Assembly: GCA_965153455.1 (NCBI GenBank)
Contig: OZ234495.1
Span: forward strand, 8,924,875 to 8,988,874
Direction: 5' to 3'
Length of the DNA stretch: 64,000 bases
Origin: Sphagnum compactum
Lineage: Eukaryota > Bryophyta > Sphagnopsida > Sphagnales
Below are positions 23,241-35,643 of the stretch, piece after piece. Both the position numbers and the translations under genes were made by a program. The notes under the pieces were generated by a model. The model did not search any database, was not told the origin of the DNA, and worked only from the letters and a program-made list of their open reading frames with translations. The first letter of the stretch is position 1, and each line of letters opens with the position of its first letter.

Positions 23241-24089
23241 ATGGCACTCGATGCCGCACTGCTGTGGTGTCCTTTCAATGTAGCGTCAGACATTTTCACG
23301 CTGAAAAAGGACACTGCCAAGATGTACTGCAACAACGCCAGGCTCAATGTTCCAGACAATGCACCCCTGGCGATTTACCAGTCAACCCTAGCCGGGCATT
23401 GGTTAGTCATGGGCCTCAAGACCAATAGCTCACCTGTTGACGCGCGGTTGTCCAAGATGGAGGCGGCCATAAAAAACATTACATCTCTTGTAGCTGTTGG
23501 CAACGTTGCGGTCAACCAATTAATGGAGCGCAAGGCGGCTGCGGTTGTCACAGCCAAGGCTGCTTCTACGGAGGAGCCCAAGTGGATCACAGTGATGGCC
23601 AAGAACGTGCGCCAGGTGGTCAACCGGGTGGAGACCCTGGCTGACGCGCCCAAACAGGAGGAGCACAAGCTCAACTTGCGCCTCATGGGCTTTGAGGCCA
23701 AGGAGGGCGAGACCGAGAAGGAGCTGGTGCAGCGGCTCAACACAGAGCTATTACAAGGGCAAATGAAGCTGTGCGCCAAGGTCGTCACCACCACGCGGTA
23801 GCGGCCTGCGACCGTGCGAGCCTCCACCTCGACGGCGGGCGCACGCCCCGATGCGGTGCTGCTCAAATTAGCAACAAGCGAAGACCGCCAGGCCGCACTG
23901 CGAGGGTGCAAAAGCCTGGCAGGGACCAAATTAGGGCTAGACGAGGACCTCAAGCCCGTGCAGCAAGTGCTCAAGTCGCAGTTGTGGCCGCTGTTCAAGG
24001 AGGCCAAGGCGGCAGGCAAGCGCACCTTTTGGCGCGCAGCTAAGCTCTTCGTCAACGGCACTCGGATTTGCCCACCCTCTTCTAGCTAA
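23241..24089 (+). pseudogene. LINE ORF1 (RNA-binding protein), interrupted
   Basis: One frame runs from the ATG at 23241 to the stop at 24087-24089, broken only by an in-frame TAG at 23799. The middle shows an L1-ORF1-like pattern: a long charged helix followed by LNLRLMGFEAKEGE. After the stop come RPDAVLLKLATSEDRQAAL and LFKEAKAAGKRTFWRA, matching the RRM plus C-terminal-domain layout of L1-type ORF1 proteins, which coat the element RNA. No CCHC zinc knuckle was seen. The frame opens as TTG at 23226, but ATG 23241 is the first Met. Confidence 0.75.
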
Positions 24090-24116
24090 GGCCACAGGGA
24101 CTAAAGAGACCTATGC

Positions 24117-27100
24117 ATGGTATTATGGAACATGCACGGGGGTGGTGTAAATAAACTAGAAACGGGGGTGCAAATACTAGAGCTAGAATGCTGACCTTGT
24201 TTTATTAATCGAAACCTGGCACTTCCCAAACCAACATTTGCCACACGTTGAAGGGTTTGACTCACTTGCGGTAGCGCGCACTGTGCAGCCGGGAAGAACA
24301 AAAGCGATAAAACATAGCGGGGGGGTTGCTACTTACTTTTGCAGCCATTTCGGCCCAAACTTGTCACAGTGGAAGGAAGGAAGTCACGATTCTAATCTAT
24401 GGCTACGGGTTAGCAGGGGTGCTGCCCCTGACTTGTATGTTTGCGTGGTGTATGCTGCCCCTGTTGGCTCCAAACACGAGAGCGAATCCTTGTTCCAAAA
24501 CTTGATAGCAGATATTACCGAAGTTCAAACTTTAGGGGGCATAATATTATTGGGAGGGGATTTTAATGCGCGAATTGCAACGTTACCAGATCTCATCGAC
24601 ACTAGCGACCTTTGTGAACTGTTATAGGCGCCTGAGACTGAGCAACCAAGTGCTGTGGCTAAGCGACAGAACCGCGACGCCAGTGTTGGCGGCTGGGGCC
24701 GCGAGCTCCTGGACCTATGTTGTGACGCTGGGTTGCTCATCCTCAACGGCCGGACACCTGGCAACGAATAAGGGGAGTTCACTTGCTTGGCAAATGGGAG
24801 GCGTTGCACTGTCGATTATATTGTTGGCTCACCTGCAATTTGGCAAGCTGCTACACACCTCGAGGTGATAATAGACCGCTATTGTGCGATGGGAGAAGAC
24901 TCTAACCATAAGTCGTTACGCCTACGGTTGAGCATCGATTGTAGCTTTGTTGAGCCACAACATACAGTTGTAACAAAAAAATTCTTACCTAGGTTCAAAT
25001 ATGATAAATCAAAAGCTGAAAAATATCAACTTGCCCTAACAACGAATCTTAGAAACCTATGGGTTGTTGGGCATCTGGGGGCAGACGGGTTAGCTGACCT
25101 ATTGCAGCAATGCGTGGGTGCTACAGCAGAGTTTATTTTTGGCAACAAGCTTTTGGGAGGAAACTGTAGAGCGCGACATTGCCATAAACCCTGGTTTGAT
25201 GCTGACTATCGTATAACGAAACAGGAGTTGAGGCTCTGGCTGAAAGCCAACCCCGATTCGCACGCCGTTAAACATCAAGCAAGTAAACTCAAAAATTTAT
25301 TAAAAAAGAAAAGAATTTTCGGGGAAACTACAAGAGCTCAACATATGTGTACGCTTGCCAAGGTGGATGCACTCTCGTTCTGGAAAAAGTACCGGCCAAG
25401 GGCACCCGTTGTGGACAAAATCAGTGCAGCTATGCTTTTGGAAGGCTTTCACGGGCTAGTTGGCCAGTCTCCGCCACCCATACGGTTGCGAATTGATCAG
25501 TCAGCCCAGGTGATGGAACCTCCACCTAGCCACACCCTAAACACAGATATCACACTTGCTGAGCTGCTTCAGGCGCTTAAGAAGCTACAAAGGAATAATG
25601 CTGCTGGTTTGGATGGTATGAAAGCTGAGTTCATTTTGGATGCGGGAGAGCTGCTACACATGCCACTATTGACGGAAGCGTTCAACTGCTTTCTGGCGGA
25701 AGGCTTTCCAGAAGCCCTTTCCACTGGGGTGGTCCACGCACTCTTTAAAGGGGGCGATGTCTCCGAATTTAACAACTACAGGGGGATAACTATTGGGCCT
25801 ATCCTAGCAAAGTTGTTCGCTATGATCCTTGACAAAAGGTTGAACGAGTGGGCTGAACAACATGGGTTGCGTGCCAAGGGTCAAGCTGGGTTTCGCAAAG
25901 ATTATCGCACTACTGACCAACCCTTCATATTGCGAACTTTGATAGAACAGAGCAAGGCAAAAAAGAAGCCACTCTATTGTTGCTTTGTGGACTTCAAAAA
26001 GGTGTTCAATATTGTGCCGCGTGAAGTGCTGTGGGAGGTGTTGGCTAGCCTCGGGGTGGAGGGACATTTCTTGTGATGCCTAAAGGCGATGTATACCAAG
26101 GATACCGTATGCATCAACCACCCAAGCGAAGGTGTCACCTCCAGCTTCAGGTGCCATCAAGGTGTGAAGCAAGGTTGCCCTCTCAGCCCCCTATTGTTTG
26201 GGCTATATTTGGATGCCCTGGAGGGGCGCTTGGACGGTAGAGAATGCGATGCACCGACCCTAGCAAATGTGCACATATGGCTGTTGCTTTTTGCAAATGA
26301 CCTTGCTCTAACGTTGGAGTTAGAGGTGGGGTTGCAGCACCAGTTAAACACGCTCCAGCAGTTCTGTGCTAAACGTGGACTTAAAGTGAACGTGAAAAAA
26401 ACAAAAATCATGGTGTTCAACTCTGCTAACCCATGCTAAGAGTTTGTGTTTGAAGGTGATGCTATTGAGTGTGTGCAGACCTTCAAATACCTGGGGATCC
26501 TGCTCGAGACCACCCCGAACCTAGATAGTGCATTGGAACATCTAGCAGCTGCCAATAGGCGCTCGCTATTCACATTGAACCGCCGTTGTGTGGAGCTACG
26601 TATTATGGACGTCCAGTTACGCTGTGACCTCTTCAACACCTTGGTGCGTTCCACAACAAGTTATCCCTGTGAGGTTTGGGTGGACTCCAAGAAAATAGAG
26701 GCTATTGAAGTAGGGTATCGAGGGTTCCTCAAGTTCTTGCTCGGCGTGCGAAAAACAACTAGCACGGCCATCGTGCTGGCAGAATTTGGCAAATTCCCCT
26801 TTGAACACTTTGCATAGGGACAAACGTTATTGTACTATAACCGTGTGAGCACGGTCACTAAAGATTGCATTTTGGGCAAGGCATGGGAAGCCCAACTCGC
26901 TATGCTTGCTGCGGGAAAGAACTGTTGGGCTAGATCCGTGAAAAAATGGCTACTCAAGAATCAGCCCCAGGAGGTGGCAGGTTTTCTGCCTTCGGTTCAA
27001 TCGTCGTTGGCAACGACGCCTAAGCCTGCAACGACCTGTGTGCTCCAGGCGAGGACTGCTCAACCGCTAGGAACGGCTCTTAAGACAACGCACATACACC

Positions 27101-27761
27101 CGACCCGTCTAGCAGGGGTGAGAGGCTGGGTGGAGAGCCCAGTACTTTGGTGCAATGCGCACAACGTATGGGTGGGAGTTCAGATGGCTCAGCTAGCCGC
27201 GCTACAACTAGTGTAGCCGGTTGGTGCTAGATCTATGACATGAGGCCCAATCAACCGAGAGGCTGGGGCCCCACCCCCTCCAGGTTTTCCCCACACAATA
27301 TTGAGTGTAAAAAGGGTGAAAAATAATATGCAGTTGGCTTACACTGAAAATCTCTTTACCAACCGCGAGATCGGGACCAGCGTGCAGACAAGATACTTGC
27401 GCTTCAAGGGTATGTTGTACAAGAACGAAAGCTACTTGTGTGACATCAGCTACGTTTAACTACAGAAAGCTCTGGCCCGGTTTTGATGTGGTAACACGTA
27501 ACTTGAGGTAGTGCTAGGTGCGTGGAAGGGCGTGCCATACACAGAGAGGCTTTTCGAGGCTGCGATTTGGGTAAGGTTGAGGATGAAAAGCACTTGCTTC
27601 TTGTTTGTCCAAATACACAGAAAATTAGGGAACGCTTTTGTTCGACCCTGCCCTTCACTCACACTAGCACTCTTGCTGAGCTCATGCAGACTATAAACAC
27701 AGTCGCCCTGGCCAAGTTTGTGGCATGCTGCCAGTACCAGAAGACAATCTGTCCTCCATGA
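24117..27761 (+). pseudogene. LINE ORF2 (endonuclease + reverse transcriptase), interrupted
   Basis: The ATG at 24117, 27 bp after ORF1 ends, opens with VLWNMHG, the usual start of an AP-type endonuclease. The endonuclease part shows LLGGDFNAR (about 24546-24572) and CTVDYIVGSPAIW. The reverse transcriptase part shows NNAAGLDGMKAEF, the motif-A region CFVDFKKVFN (25981-26010) and QGCPLSPLLFGLYLDALE. Motif C reads FANDLALT, with Asn at 26296-26298 where FADD is expected. The tail near 27560-27640 has a cysteine/histidine cluster (GCDLGKVEDEKHLLLVCPN). Frameshifts lie near 24186-24190 and near 27556-27560. In-frame stops sit at 24625, 24769, 26074, 26437, 26815, 27214, 27241, 27457, 27484 and 27499. 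Nearly 3.4 kb between the frameshifts stays in one frame. Confidence 0.82.
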
Positions 27762-27835
27762 TCTACCTTCCGTCTAATGGACTCTCTTGTCCCAAACGAA
27801 CGTAAAATTGTAATCAGTAAATAGTAAACAACATG

Positions 27836-30076
27836 AGTTCATGTTCTTTAAATAAGCAAGTTGAATGTTTTTGAAAAGTTGGCAAGTCATTTGAACTTTG
27901 TAAGCAAGTGACCAATTTAAATTTCTTGCAAGACTCCACACCTATACAATTTCCAACTCCTATGAATGTGTAGTTTACATGGAATCATACTTGGCTTTCA
28001 AATTGAACTTGTAGGTTTTCAAATTTTTTAAAAGTTGCCAATATTGGAATGACATAGTTTAGAAATTTGAAAAATTAGGCTTAAGCCCTACACCCAAAGG
28101 ACATTTTGAATCCTTAATAGTTGTTCACAATCTTTTTTTCCAAGCCAAAGTATAAAGTTATGAATTTGTAAAAACATTAACATTTTCCAAAAAAGTGGGA
28201 TTTATATGTAATTTGATAGTCATAAATCCCACTTTTTGGCAATCAACACATATTAATTGGATTTGGGCACAATAGGTATTACAAATTATTAAAACTTAAA
28301 GTCATCATTCTTTTTCAATTTCCATTCCATTCAAGTTGGAGTGGTTAATTGTAATAAAGTTTCGTTAGTTTACATCACATTTAAATGACTTAAATTACAA
28401 ACATAGACTACACAAATTACCTTTCTCATAAAGGAACATCTTTTCGGAATGTTAATACACCCAACAATGTTTGGTATGAATTGCCATGGAGTTCAACAAC
28501 CCCAATTGAATACCTATCCCAAATATTCAATATAGATTGTATTGTAGATCATCTTGAAATAACAATGGCAACTTTAGATGTGTAAGACAAGATGAAACAT
28601 AATACTTGAATATTCAATGGTATATCACTATACGTTACAATTCACATACCAAGGCTTCCAAATGTCATCTGCACAGTACAAGAAGGGGCGAGCAAGGAAG
28701 GGTGGACATGGAAGTGTGCCAAGGCAGACAAAGAATTTTCATGAAGCTCTGATGAAATCTACCATACCCTATAGGACATGTCCTGCTCTAGTACATGACC
28801 AGTGAGAAATAGCACATCCTCCTACAGTTATTTCAGCTGTGAAATTTATTACCACGACCTTTGCAACTGTGTGCACCAGACAGATAACCAACACCCAAAG
28901 GCTGATTGAGCTTGCAGTTTGATCATACATGATTATGACACACAAAATCCCACTACAAAAATGTACTTCCATGAAACATTTTACCAATAACAGCAGAGGT
29001 TTGGACTCAAACAACCCATTAGGCAACCCAATAGAGCAGTTTTCAGCCAGAAACTCCGATCGTATCTCAGGGGTCAAATGGATTCCAGCCCCATGAGCTC
29101 ACGGGTTCCACTCTACAGTCATTACATTAAATACAGCAATTTGCATCTTGGAGTTTCCATGTACGTAAAATAACACAGCCTCATAGGAATCTACATATTG
29201 CACACCTCCACCCAATTGAACAATTCTACTTGTTATTCAGATACACAGGGGTGACACCTTCCTTGCCTTTGTAGCCCAGGAAAGGAGGACATGAAGATAC
29301 ACACATACAGATTGGGGAGCTCAGCAAGAATGGTGTTAAATAATATAAGGATGGCCAATTGGCAACTTTGGGAGATGAAAATCATGACAGGCATTGCAGC
29401 AAACTCCAATCTTGGAAGGACTTTCTCTACTCAACATAAATGGGAACATGGGTATGGTACTGCACTACCTTAAAAAATCTTAGACCTGTCCATCATCAAC
29501 AAACCCCTTACACTCTTCCTTTCCAAAAGAATTGATCTTTTTTCCTGACCTTATTACAAAAAAAATCACTTCTTTGCAACAAATCTGCTGCAGAGCACCT
29601 TTTTTGTCTGCAGTAGTTGTTTTGTTGCAAGTAAATGTGACTAAGAATTATCACCAAACATTGGGCACATATTCCCCCAACTTCTCCACCACAGCTAGTC
29701 ATCATCGCTTCTGCTCTTTTTTGCTTCATCAAATGTTCAATTATGCCACACCTCACTGAATTTTAAGTGTGTTTCCTTGCTCCATCAATTTCCATTAAAG
29801 CCTTCGCATTTGCTTTTGCCTGCTTGCACATTCTAGCAATATGCAGAACTGTGACTAGGCTATGAACGGTTTCCTTCTTATCACCATCTCCCCAACCAAT
29901 TGCTATAAAAGCTTCCAACTTCATGGTTGCCTCCCTACAGTGAATGGGGCCTTTCTTGCAATGAGAAAGAGACTGAAGTTCACCGATGAAAGAGTTTGGA
30001 ATGATGGAAATACAATCAGATGAAAAGAGCAGGTTGGGTGCGACTGAGGAAGGTTGTTGAGGGAGCGGGAGGGGCA
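27836..30076. other. Intergenic DNA and presumed 3' flank of the GAUT gene
   Basis: 27836-28600 is AT-rich with nothing recognisable. From about 28620 to 30076 composition is more balanced; this lies downstream of the GAUT stop codon (minus strand) and may include its 3' UTR. The frames seen here (for example 28617-28805 and 29508-29756) lack family matches or splice partners. Confidence 0.5.
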
Positions 30077-33000
30077 CTAGGGTCTATCAAGGATGTTACA
30101 TTGTCTAATAAACTCATTAGAGTAGTTTACGTACTTGGACCAGAATGGTCGGAGATGCGGAAATGCAATGTCGAGCCAAGGTTTAGCCTGCCCATTATAG
30201 TGGATGACAGCGGCCTGCTCCGTGGCTTCCAAGCTTGATTTGGTGTTATAGCCCAGGCCCAGCATATGCCACTGCGGAGGGATTGGATGCACATTCCCAT
30301 CAAATGCTATCAATGCAGGTGGCAATGTCCCAAGTCTCCACAGTGTCAAATTCAGCTGCAAATTCTGCCCACCCAACAAACCATGATTGGTACCCAATAA
30401 GAACCACAAAAATGGAAAAGCAAGAGAACTGAATGTGAACATTTGGAATATTCTACGGTATACCAACGAGCTCATATTCAATAAGATCTCATTATTGCAA
30501 AAGCAGGAATCTAGTACAATACTTTGAGAGCATTGAGGAAACATGGGGAGACAAGCTGAAAACTTAAAACAAATCAAACAGAAAAAAAAGGTACCTGTTT
30601 CTGCCAATAGTGATAAACACGAGTGATGTCTGCTTGGCGCCACGCACGCAAATCAAACACATTCATGCCATAAGCCCAGGCACACTTATCGGGATCAAAA
30701 GTCTTGGCAACAATTGGATGTGAAAAGTTGAAGTAATTTCTGAATGTTTTGGACATCACCCAAGCATCATCTCCATGGCAAGTCTCCACTGCTCCGTTCA
30801 CTTTGCCATGGAGATCCATCTCCCACAATGGGCTTAGGTCCTTTTGCACTACTACATCATCGTCAAGAAACACCACTTTCTCCAATTCGGGGAAAAGCTG
30901 ACACATATACCCACCAATGCAACAACTGTGCTTCAGCCATAAACAAACACAACAACAGGTGTTCACACAACAGTGGTAACAGCAAAAGGCTACTTTAAGT
31001 GTCCACTGGAGAATGTACAGAGGAGTAGAGTTAGCAAACCTCGGGGAGGTAGATGCGGAGGTGGTTCATGATGGAGATGTATTTTGGTGATCTTGCCTGC
31101 AAATAGGCAGCCAAGATAGTAGGAGAGTACTGGCTGATATTGGTGCCTGCTGCATGATTACCATGGTAATACCACTTGATGTCCTGTGATGTCTCCATAG
31201 CTTCCAGCACCGGGACATTGTCCCGAGTCAACCATTCAAATTCGTGCACACCCTTCACCTCTACAATAGCTGGAGACAGTGGGTTGAGTGAAAACCATGC
31301 ATGCATTGCCGCATATGTCTTCTTGTCAGTGATGACATGGAACACTATTTTCTCAGGTTCTGCTGCATTGTGGACAGTGGAGGTCACTACCACTGAGGCA
31401 GCTAGAACATTATCCGTAGCCAGTACTAAGTGGTGTAACCCTGGGTCTGTGAGTCGAGGGGCAAGGTCCGGTGATGGCAAGTCCTGGCGAGCACGAGCAT
31501 TACTAGAGTATTCAACTGTGAGCTTCAGGGCTAAGCAGTGGAGTCCCTTGGGTACCCCACTGCTGGCATAGTGCCGGTAGAGAGCTTCCTGCAGCTTTGC
31601 TGCACGCACTCGCTCCTCGTTTGCCTCCACCTACAAAACTTCCACTTATTCACAAACTACAATACTACAGGTGTGTGCACATTGTAACTACATCAACTCC
31701 TAGAAATGGGTGTAGGTTAATCTCAAGCATTTCACCACCAACATACTGAGTTGCTGTTACAAGAGCAGAAGCAGTAACAGGACTTAGCTGCCATGATGCT
31801 GGCTAGCTTGCAATTTGAGCTAAAAACAACTCTTTGGAAGTACATAAGACTTGAGGACCTAAACAACTGACTACTCACAATTCCAATCAGGAAGAACCAG
31901 AAACACTCAAATCCACATTGGGGCAATACAAATCATGCTACTACTCATGTAGGTTCACGCTGACAAGGCTTGTAAAAATGGTCACATATCCCATGAATTT
32001 TTTTCAAAAAATTCTTTAAATTCTGGTGCTTGAGTCTGATAGATTGATGTTGGTATAAAGAGTTGAGAATTCAAAGGACTGCAACAAAAGAGGAGATGGA
32101 TTTTCAGTTCTTGAGTGATTCAAGAGCTTTGATGACTTCCAACAACTCCCCAGTAGTCTTCAAGAACCCAAGTATTATTCTCAGAGGGTACAGAGAATCA
32201 GCTTCTTGCAATTTTTTTGGGCAGAAACCGCAGAAATATACAAAATGAGCACAATTTCTTTACAGGGCTGATCATAAGACAATTAAAATTGCATAATTTA
32301 TGAATCCATGAAGTTACCAGATAAAGACAGGAAAAGTGTGGAGTGTGGAAAGCAGGAAGGGAGCTGGCAATTTGCACACACCATAGCCTTCAATTGTATC
32401 AATAGGGTTGGCATGTCATATTGTTTCTTGCGTGCCTCCTCCACCAAAGCTTCAACAGATTCAGGTAGATCAACTGCAGTCCTACTTGCAGGTGCCAGCA
32501 AAACTGAATATTGATCAGATGCCTTCTGCACATTTCCCAAGTCCAACAATTCAATTGAACTTTTCAAGTGAAATCATAACCAAAGAGTGTGTGGTGTTGC
32601 TAAAAAGGTTTTCAAATGCCAAAAAAACTTCCATTATGCAACCTACTGCTGCTGTCCAATGCAAAAAACCCTTCTGAAATGCAACCTAAATCAAAATGCA
32701 AAAAAAAAATCTGAAATGCAAACCTAAGGCATGAATGCCAGACTTTTTTGCAGATTTCATTTCCACTTACAGGTGATATATGTCTTCTCCATGTTAATCT
32801 GGGCCCAAACTTCCGTCCAAAACAACCTGAAGAAGAAGAACAAGAAATTTCCAAATTCCATATCACAAACAATTCTTCTTCCACAACAAAAATCCATCTC
32901 TTGGAAAATCTGACAAAAATTCTGTCAAATTACCACGTTCACAATAAAAACCCATCTCTCTAAAAATCTGACAATTCTTCCATACTCAACAAAAGCCCAA

Positions 33001-33612
33001 ATCTCTCAAAAACTCTGAACAGAAATCGGCGATTTCATCACCACTATCTATGAGAGAGAGAGAGAGAGAGCACAGGAAAAAAAGCTTTGAACAACAAGTA
33101 GTAAGTACTTCTTTGAAAAACTCTGAAAGCAAAAACCCATCTCCAGAAACTCAAAATACGCAGAAAGACTTTTCAAAATGGCAGCAAGATACAAAGAATG
33201 TAAAGCAATCCAGGCAGTGTATGATGAGCTCAGCTCTTGAACAAAACCCTCAGAGCTTCTCAAGTTCTCCTCTTGAGGATAATTATGATGTTTGTGCCCA
33301 AGCAAAATGTAGACAGAGGAGGAGGAGGGTGATGTGATGTGACGAGGAGGAGAGGATTGTGTGGGTGTGGGGGGTCTATGCAAAAGCAAAAGAATGTGTA
33401 CCAATAGATGAGCATTTGTTGGCGCCTTCGAGAGTGACAAGAGCACTAGTGATGAAGACAAAAGGGAGAAGGAAAACAAGCAGGAGCATAGTCCAGAAAA
33501 GGCAACGATAGCTCAGGTATCGCGCTGCGCCTTTCATCTTCATGGGATCCAGGAAGCCTGGTGTGGTGGATATGGTGATCCGTCTCATACTGGGTGAGAT
33601 GTGGACCTGCAT
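30077..33612 (-). CDS. Galacturonosyltransferase, GAUT13/14-like (GT8)
   Basis: This gene predicts a 530-aa Golgi type II membrane glycosyltransferase of CAZy family GT8, the family that adds galacturonic acid from UDP-GalA during pectin synthesis. The exons in transcript order are 33612-33402, 32826-32771, 32525-32382, 31630-31040, 30897-30595 and 30364-30077; phases close. The N-terminus MQVHISPSMRRITIS and length match the GAUT13/14 branch (about 530 aa). A membrane anchor spans about residues 38-61. The catalytic domain carries VVFLDDDVVVQ with the DDD metal/nucleotide-sugar triad at 346-348, GKVNGAVETCHGDDAWV, FNFSHPIVA, CAWAYGMNVFDL, LGTLPPALIAF, HMLGLGY and HYNGQAKPWL. Exon 3 was started at AAG 32525 because only that acceptor fits the phase; this stem region is the least certain part. 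The long leader upstream of 33612 probably contains more transcript. Confidence 0.93.
33052..33070. repeat. (GA)n microsatellite in GAUT intron 1
   Basis: About nine GA dinucleotides lie within the first coding intron (33401-32827). On the transcript strand this is a TC tract. Confidence 0.8.
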
Positions 33613-34920
33613 TGTGAGCTTAGCAGCCCCCCCACTGCCACTGCCCTGGCATTCAATCCTACTATACTAGGGTTGCTCTTCTTCTTATCCAACAAGCTTC
33701 CCACTGGCTGCAGCAGCTTCTTCTTCTTCTTCTGGCTCCCTTTCTACCATTCTGCTTCCTTTGCACCACAGACTCCTGCTGCAGCGTACCACCATCATAT
33801 TCATGGACCCGCCGCGCTCCTTGAATCTCTTTTGACCTACTCAGAAGACTCCCTTTTCTAACACTGTCCTGCCACCACCAGATCATCATCCCTTTCCGTC
33901 TCTTTCCCTTGCAAATCCAGCGAAGAACGCCATGATCCCATCTTCCTCGTCGTCGTCGTCGTCGTCTGGAGCTCAGCCAGCATTCCTCGTCTCCGTCTCC
34001 TCCTCCTCCTCTTCCCACACTGCTGCATTATCTACTCCCCTGTGTAGCTACTTCCTGACATCATGGGAAGCTCCTTTCTCCGCCCAGAACCCAACCCAAT
34101 GCAACAATCTAGGTACACAGAAAGAGGGAACAAGATTTTAAAAAACCCACTGCACTGCAGTCGATCCCTAGGAACATAAACGCAAGAAATGCCCACGATA
34201 TACACACACAAAACAACCCAAAAACAACTAAAAAAAAGAAAAAAAAGAAGCAAAACAGAGAAAAACACGCCTATCGAGAGAGCGACAGAGAAACAGAGAC
34301 ACAGACGCAGAAAGAGAGAGGAAAACAAAAAAAAAGGAAGAAGAGAGCCAAGCTCAAAAAGGCCAAGAGAAGCTACAAGAGAGTGAGAGAAGGATTTGAA
34401 TCTCTTGGTTCCCACATCCTACAAACCCAGGTCTCTTCTGCTTCCACTGCCTGTTCCATCATCATCTCTCACCCGCAGTTCCGACCTGACACGACACGCG
34501 CCCGCAAGCCCAGCAAGGTGAGAGAAGAAGAAGAAGAAGACCACGTTGTTGTTGTTCAAGCCACGGGTTTCCCCGGCTCGTGTCCTCAGCTGCTGCTGCT
34601 GCTGCTACAGACCAAGCCCTGTCTGAGAAAGAGCTCGAGAAGATGAAGAAGAAGAAGAACAGATGGTTTTCACTGCCTGCTTCTGCTGTTCTTCTGCAAC
34701 TGCTGATCCGAAGCAAGCCCAAGCAAGCAGAGCGCGCAAGCGAGCGAGCGAGAGACGAGAGCAACGCAGTGCGACGCAGAACGCAGGATCTAGGCTGTAA
34801 CAGCTCGGAGGAGAACACAGCAACGCTTACCGCCGTGCCACCCAGGCTGCGAAGGAGGCGGGCCCGGGTGGGGCGGGTGCGGGGAGAGCGGGCCCGGCGG
34901 GGGGGAGGGGTAAAACGTTT
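33613..34920 (-). promoter_or_regulatory. GAUT upstream region (5' leader and promoter)
   Basis: This 1.3-kb stretch upstream of the start codon is CT-rich on the transcript strand, with many TTC, TCC and TCTC tracts, as in plant leaders. It contains several minus-strand ATGs (for example 34018, 34415, 34818) opening frames of 118, 127 and 118 codons. If these lie in the mature mRNA they would act as upstream ORFs, so a spliced leader is likely. A very G/C-rich block (34830-34912) sits at the distal end. No start site was assigned. Confidence 0.45.
34830..34912. repeat. GC-rich, G-run block at distal end of GAUT promoter
   Basis: About 80 bases of almost pure G/C with many GGG runs (for example ggcgggcccgggtggggcgg) make it by far the most GC-rich point in the window. 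Composition falls to AT-rich immediately after 34915. It has G-quadruplex potential on the plus strand and may mark the CpG-rich end of the promoter. Confidence 0.65.
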
Positions 34921-35610
34921 TTACGTGGGATGTAACTAACTAAGTAGGTACTGTAAAATTTTCTACCGAGTTAGGCTACATTAAAAAATTCTTTTCCAAG
35001 GAAATTTCTTTTCACTTACTTTCTGGGCCTAACTCACTTAAAGCCGGCCTTGGGTTAAGAATTACATGTACGTAAATTATTTACCCATGTACGTATTTTG
35101 TACACGACTTTTAAATACTGTTAGTAATAATTCATGAACTCATTTTCAGGGGGTTTTTTTTCTTTTCTTTTGTTTGGGGGGGGGGAGGGGGGGGGAGAGG
35201 ACTTTTATGTATCAAGAAATTGGCATTTTTTTTTCCAAAAATAAAAAAGAAAAAATAGTCAAATTTACACTAGAAATATTTTTTTTTCCCCAAGGTAGGA
35301 AATACGAGTTATTTGGATTAAAACAACTTGTGGGAAGAAAATTTAGGACTTTTCAAGGTGTAATTAATCAAATGAGAAATTGCTTTGATCAAACCCTAAC
35401 TTGTGAAACATCCCACAAAAATCAACCAATTTGTGGGGAAAAAGAAGAAGAAGAAAAATGTTCTTCTTCCCAAAATCATTCCTCCATCTAGTAATATTTT
35501 TTTAAAAGAAATTAACAATCAATTAGAAAACAATTATTGGGTGTCATAAAAAAGAAGATGGGAAATTGTGGCAAATTAGGCAATTTCCCAATACATTGTT
35601 TCCAATAGAA

Positions 35611-35643
35611 TAAACTTCATCCAAGCTACATGGATGAAGTTTA
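35611..35643. repeat. Perfect 13-bp inverted repeat (hairpin)
   Basis: taaacttcatcca (35611-35623) and tggatgaagttta (35631-35643) are exact reverse complements around a 7-base loop. Confidence 0.78.

Larger units (their letters stand above)
22290..27835 (+). mobile_element. Degenerate non-LTR retrotransposon (LINE)
   Basis: This is a GC-richer 5.5-kb block in AT-rich flanks, with the classic LINE order: 5' region with repeated monomers, ORF1 (RNA-binding type), then ORF2 with an apurinic-type endonuclease and reverse transcriptase. Both ends are approximate, set by composition change; I found no convincing target-site duplication or long poly-A tail. It is dead: there are premature stops in both ORFs, two frameshifts in ORF2 and a changed catalytic residue in the reverse transcriptase. 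It lies intergenically, between the KH gene (-) and the GAUT gene (-). Confidence 0.85.

Noticed and set aside
23375-24061. 228-codon minus-strand frame
   Set aside because: It is antisense to LINE ORF1, has no family likeness, and is a by-product of the GC-rich codon use of ORF1.
33376-33401. Extension of GAUT exon 1 past the donor
   Set aside because: The family continues in exon 2 (GCFGRKFGPRL), and a GT donor at 33401-33400 keeps the frame.
33662-34018. Arg-rich 118-codon minus-strand frame in the GAUT leader
   Set aside because: Its composition reflects TCC/CGT trinucleotide runs; there is no start context or homology to support a protein.
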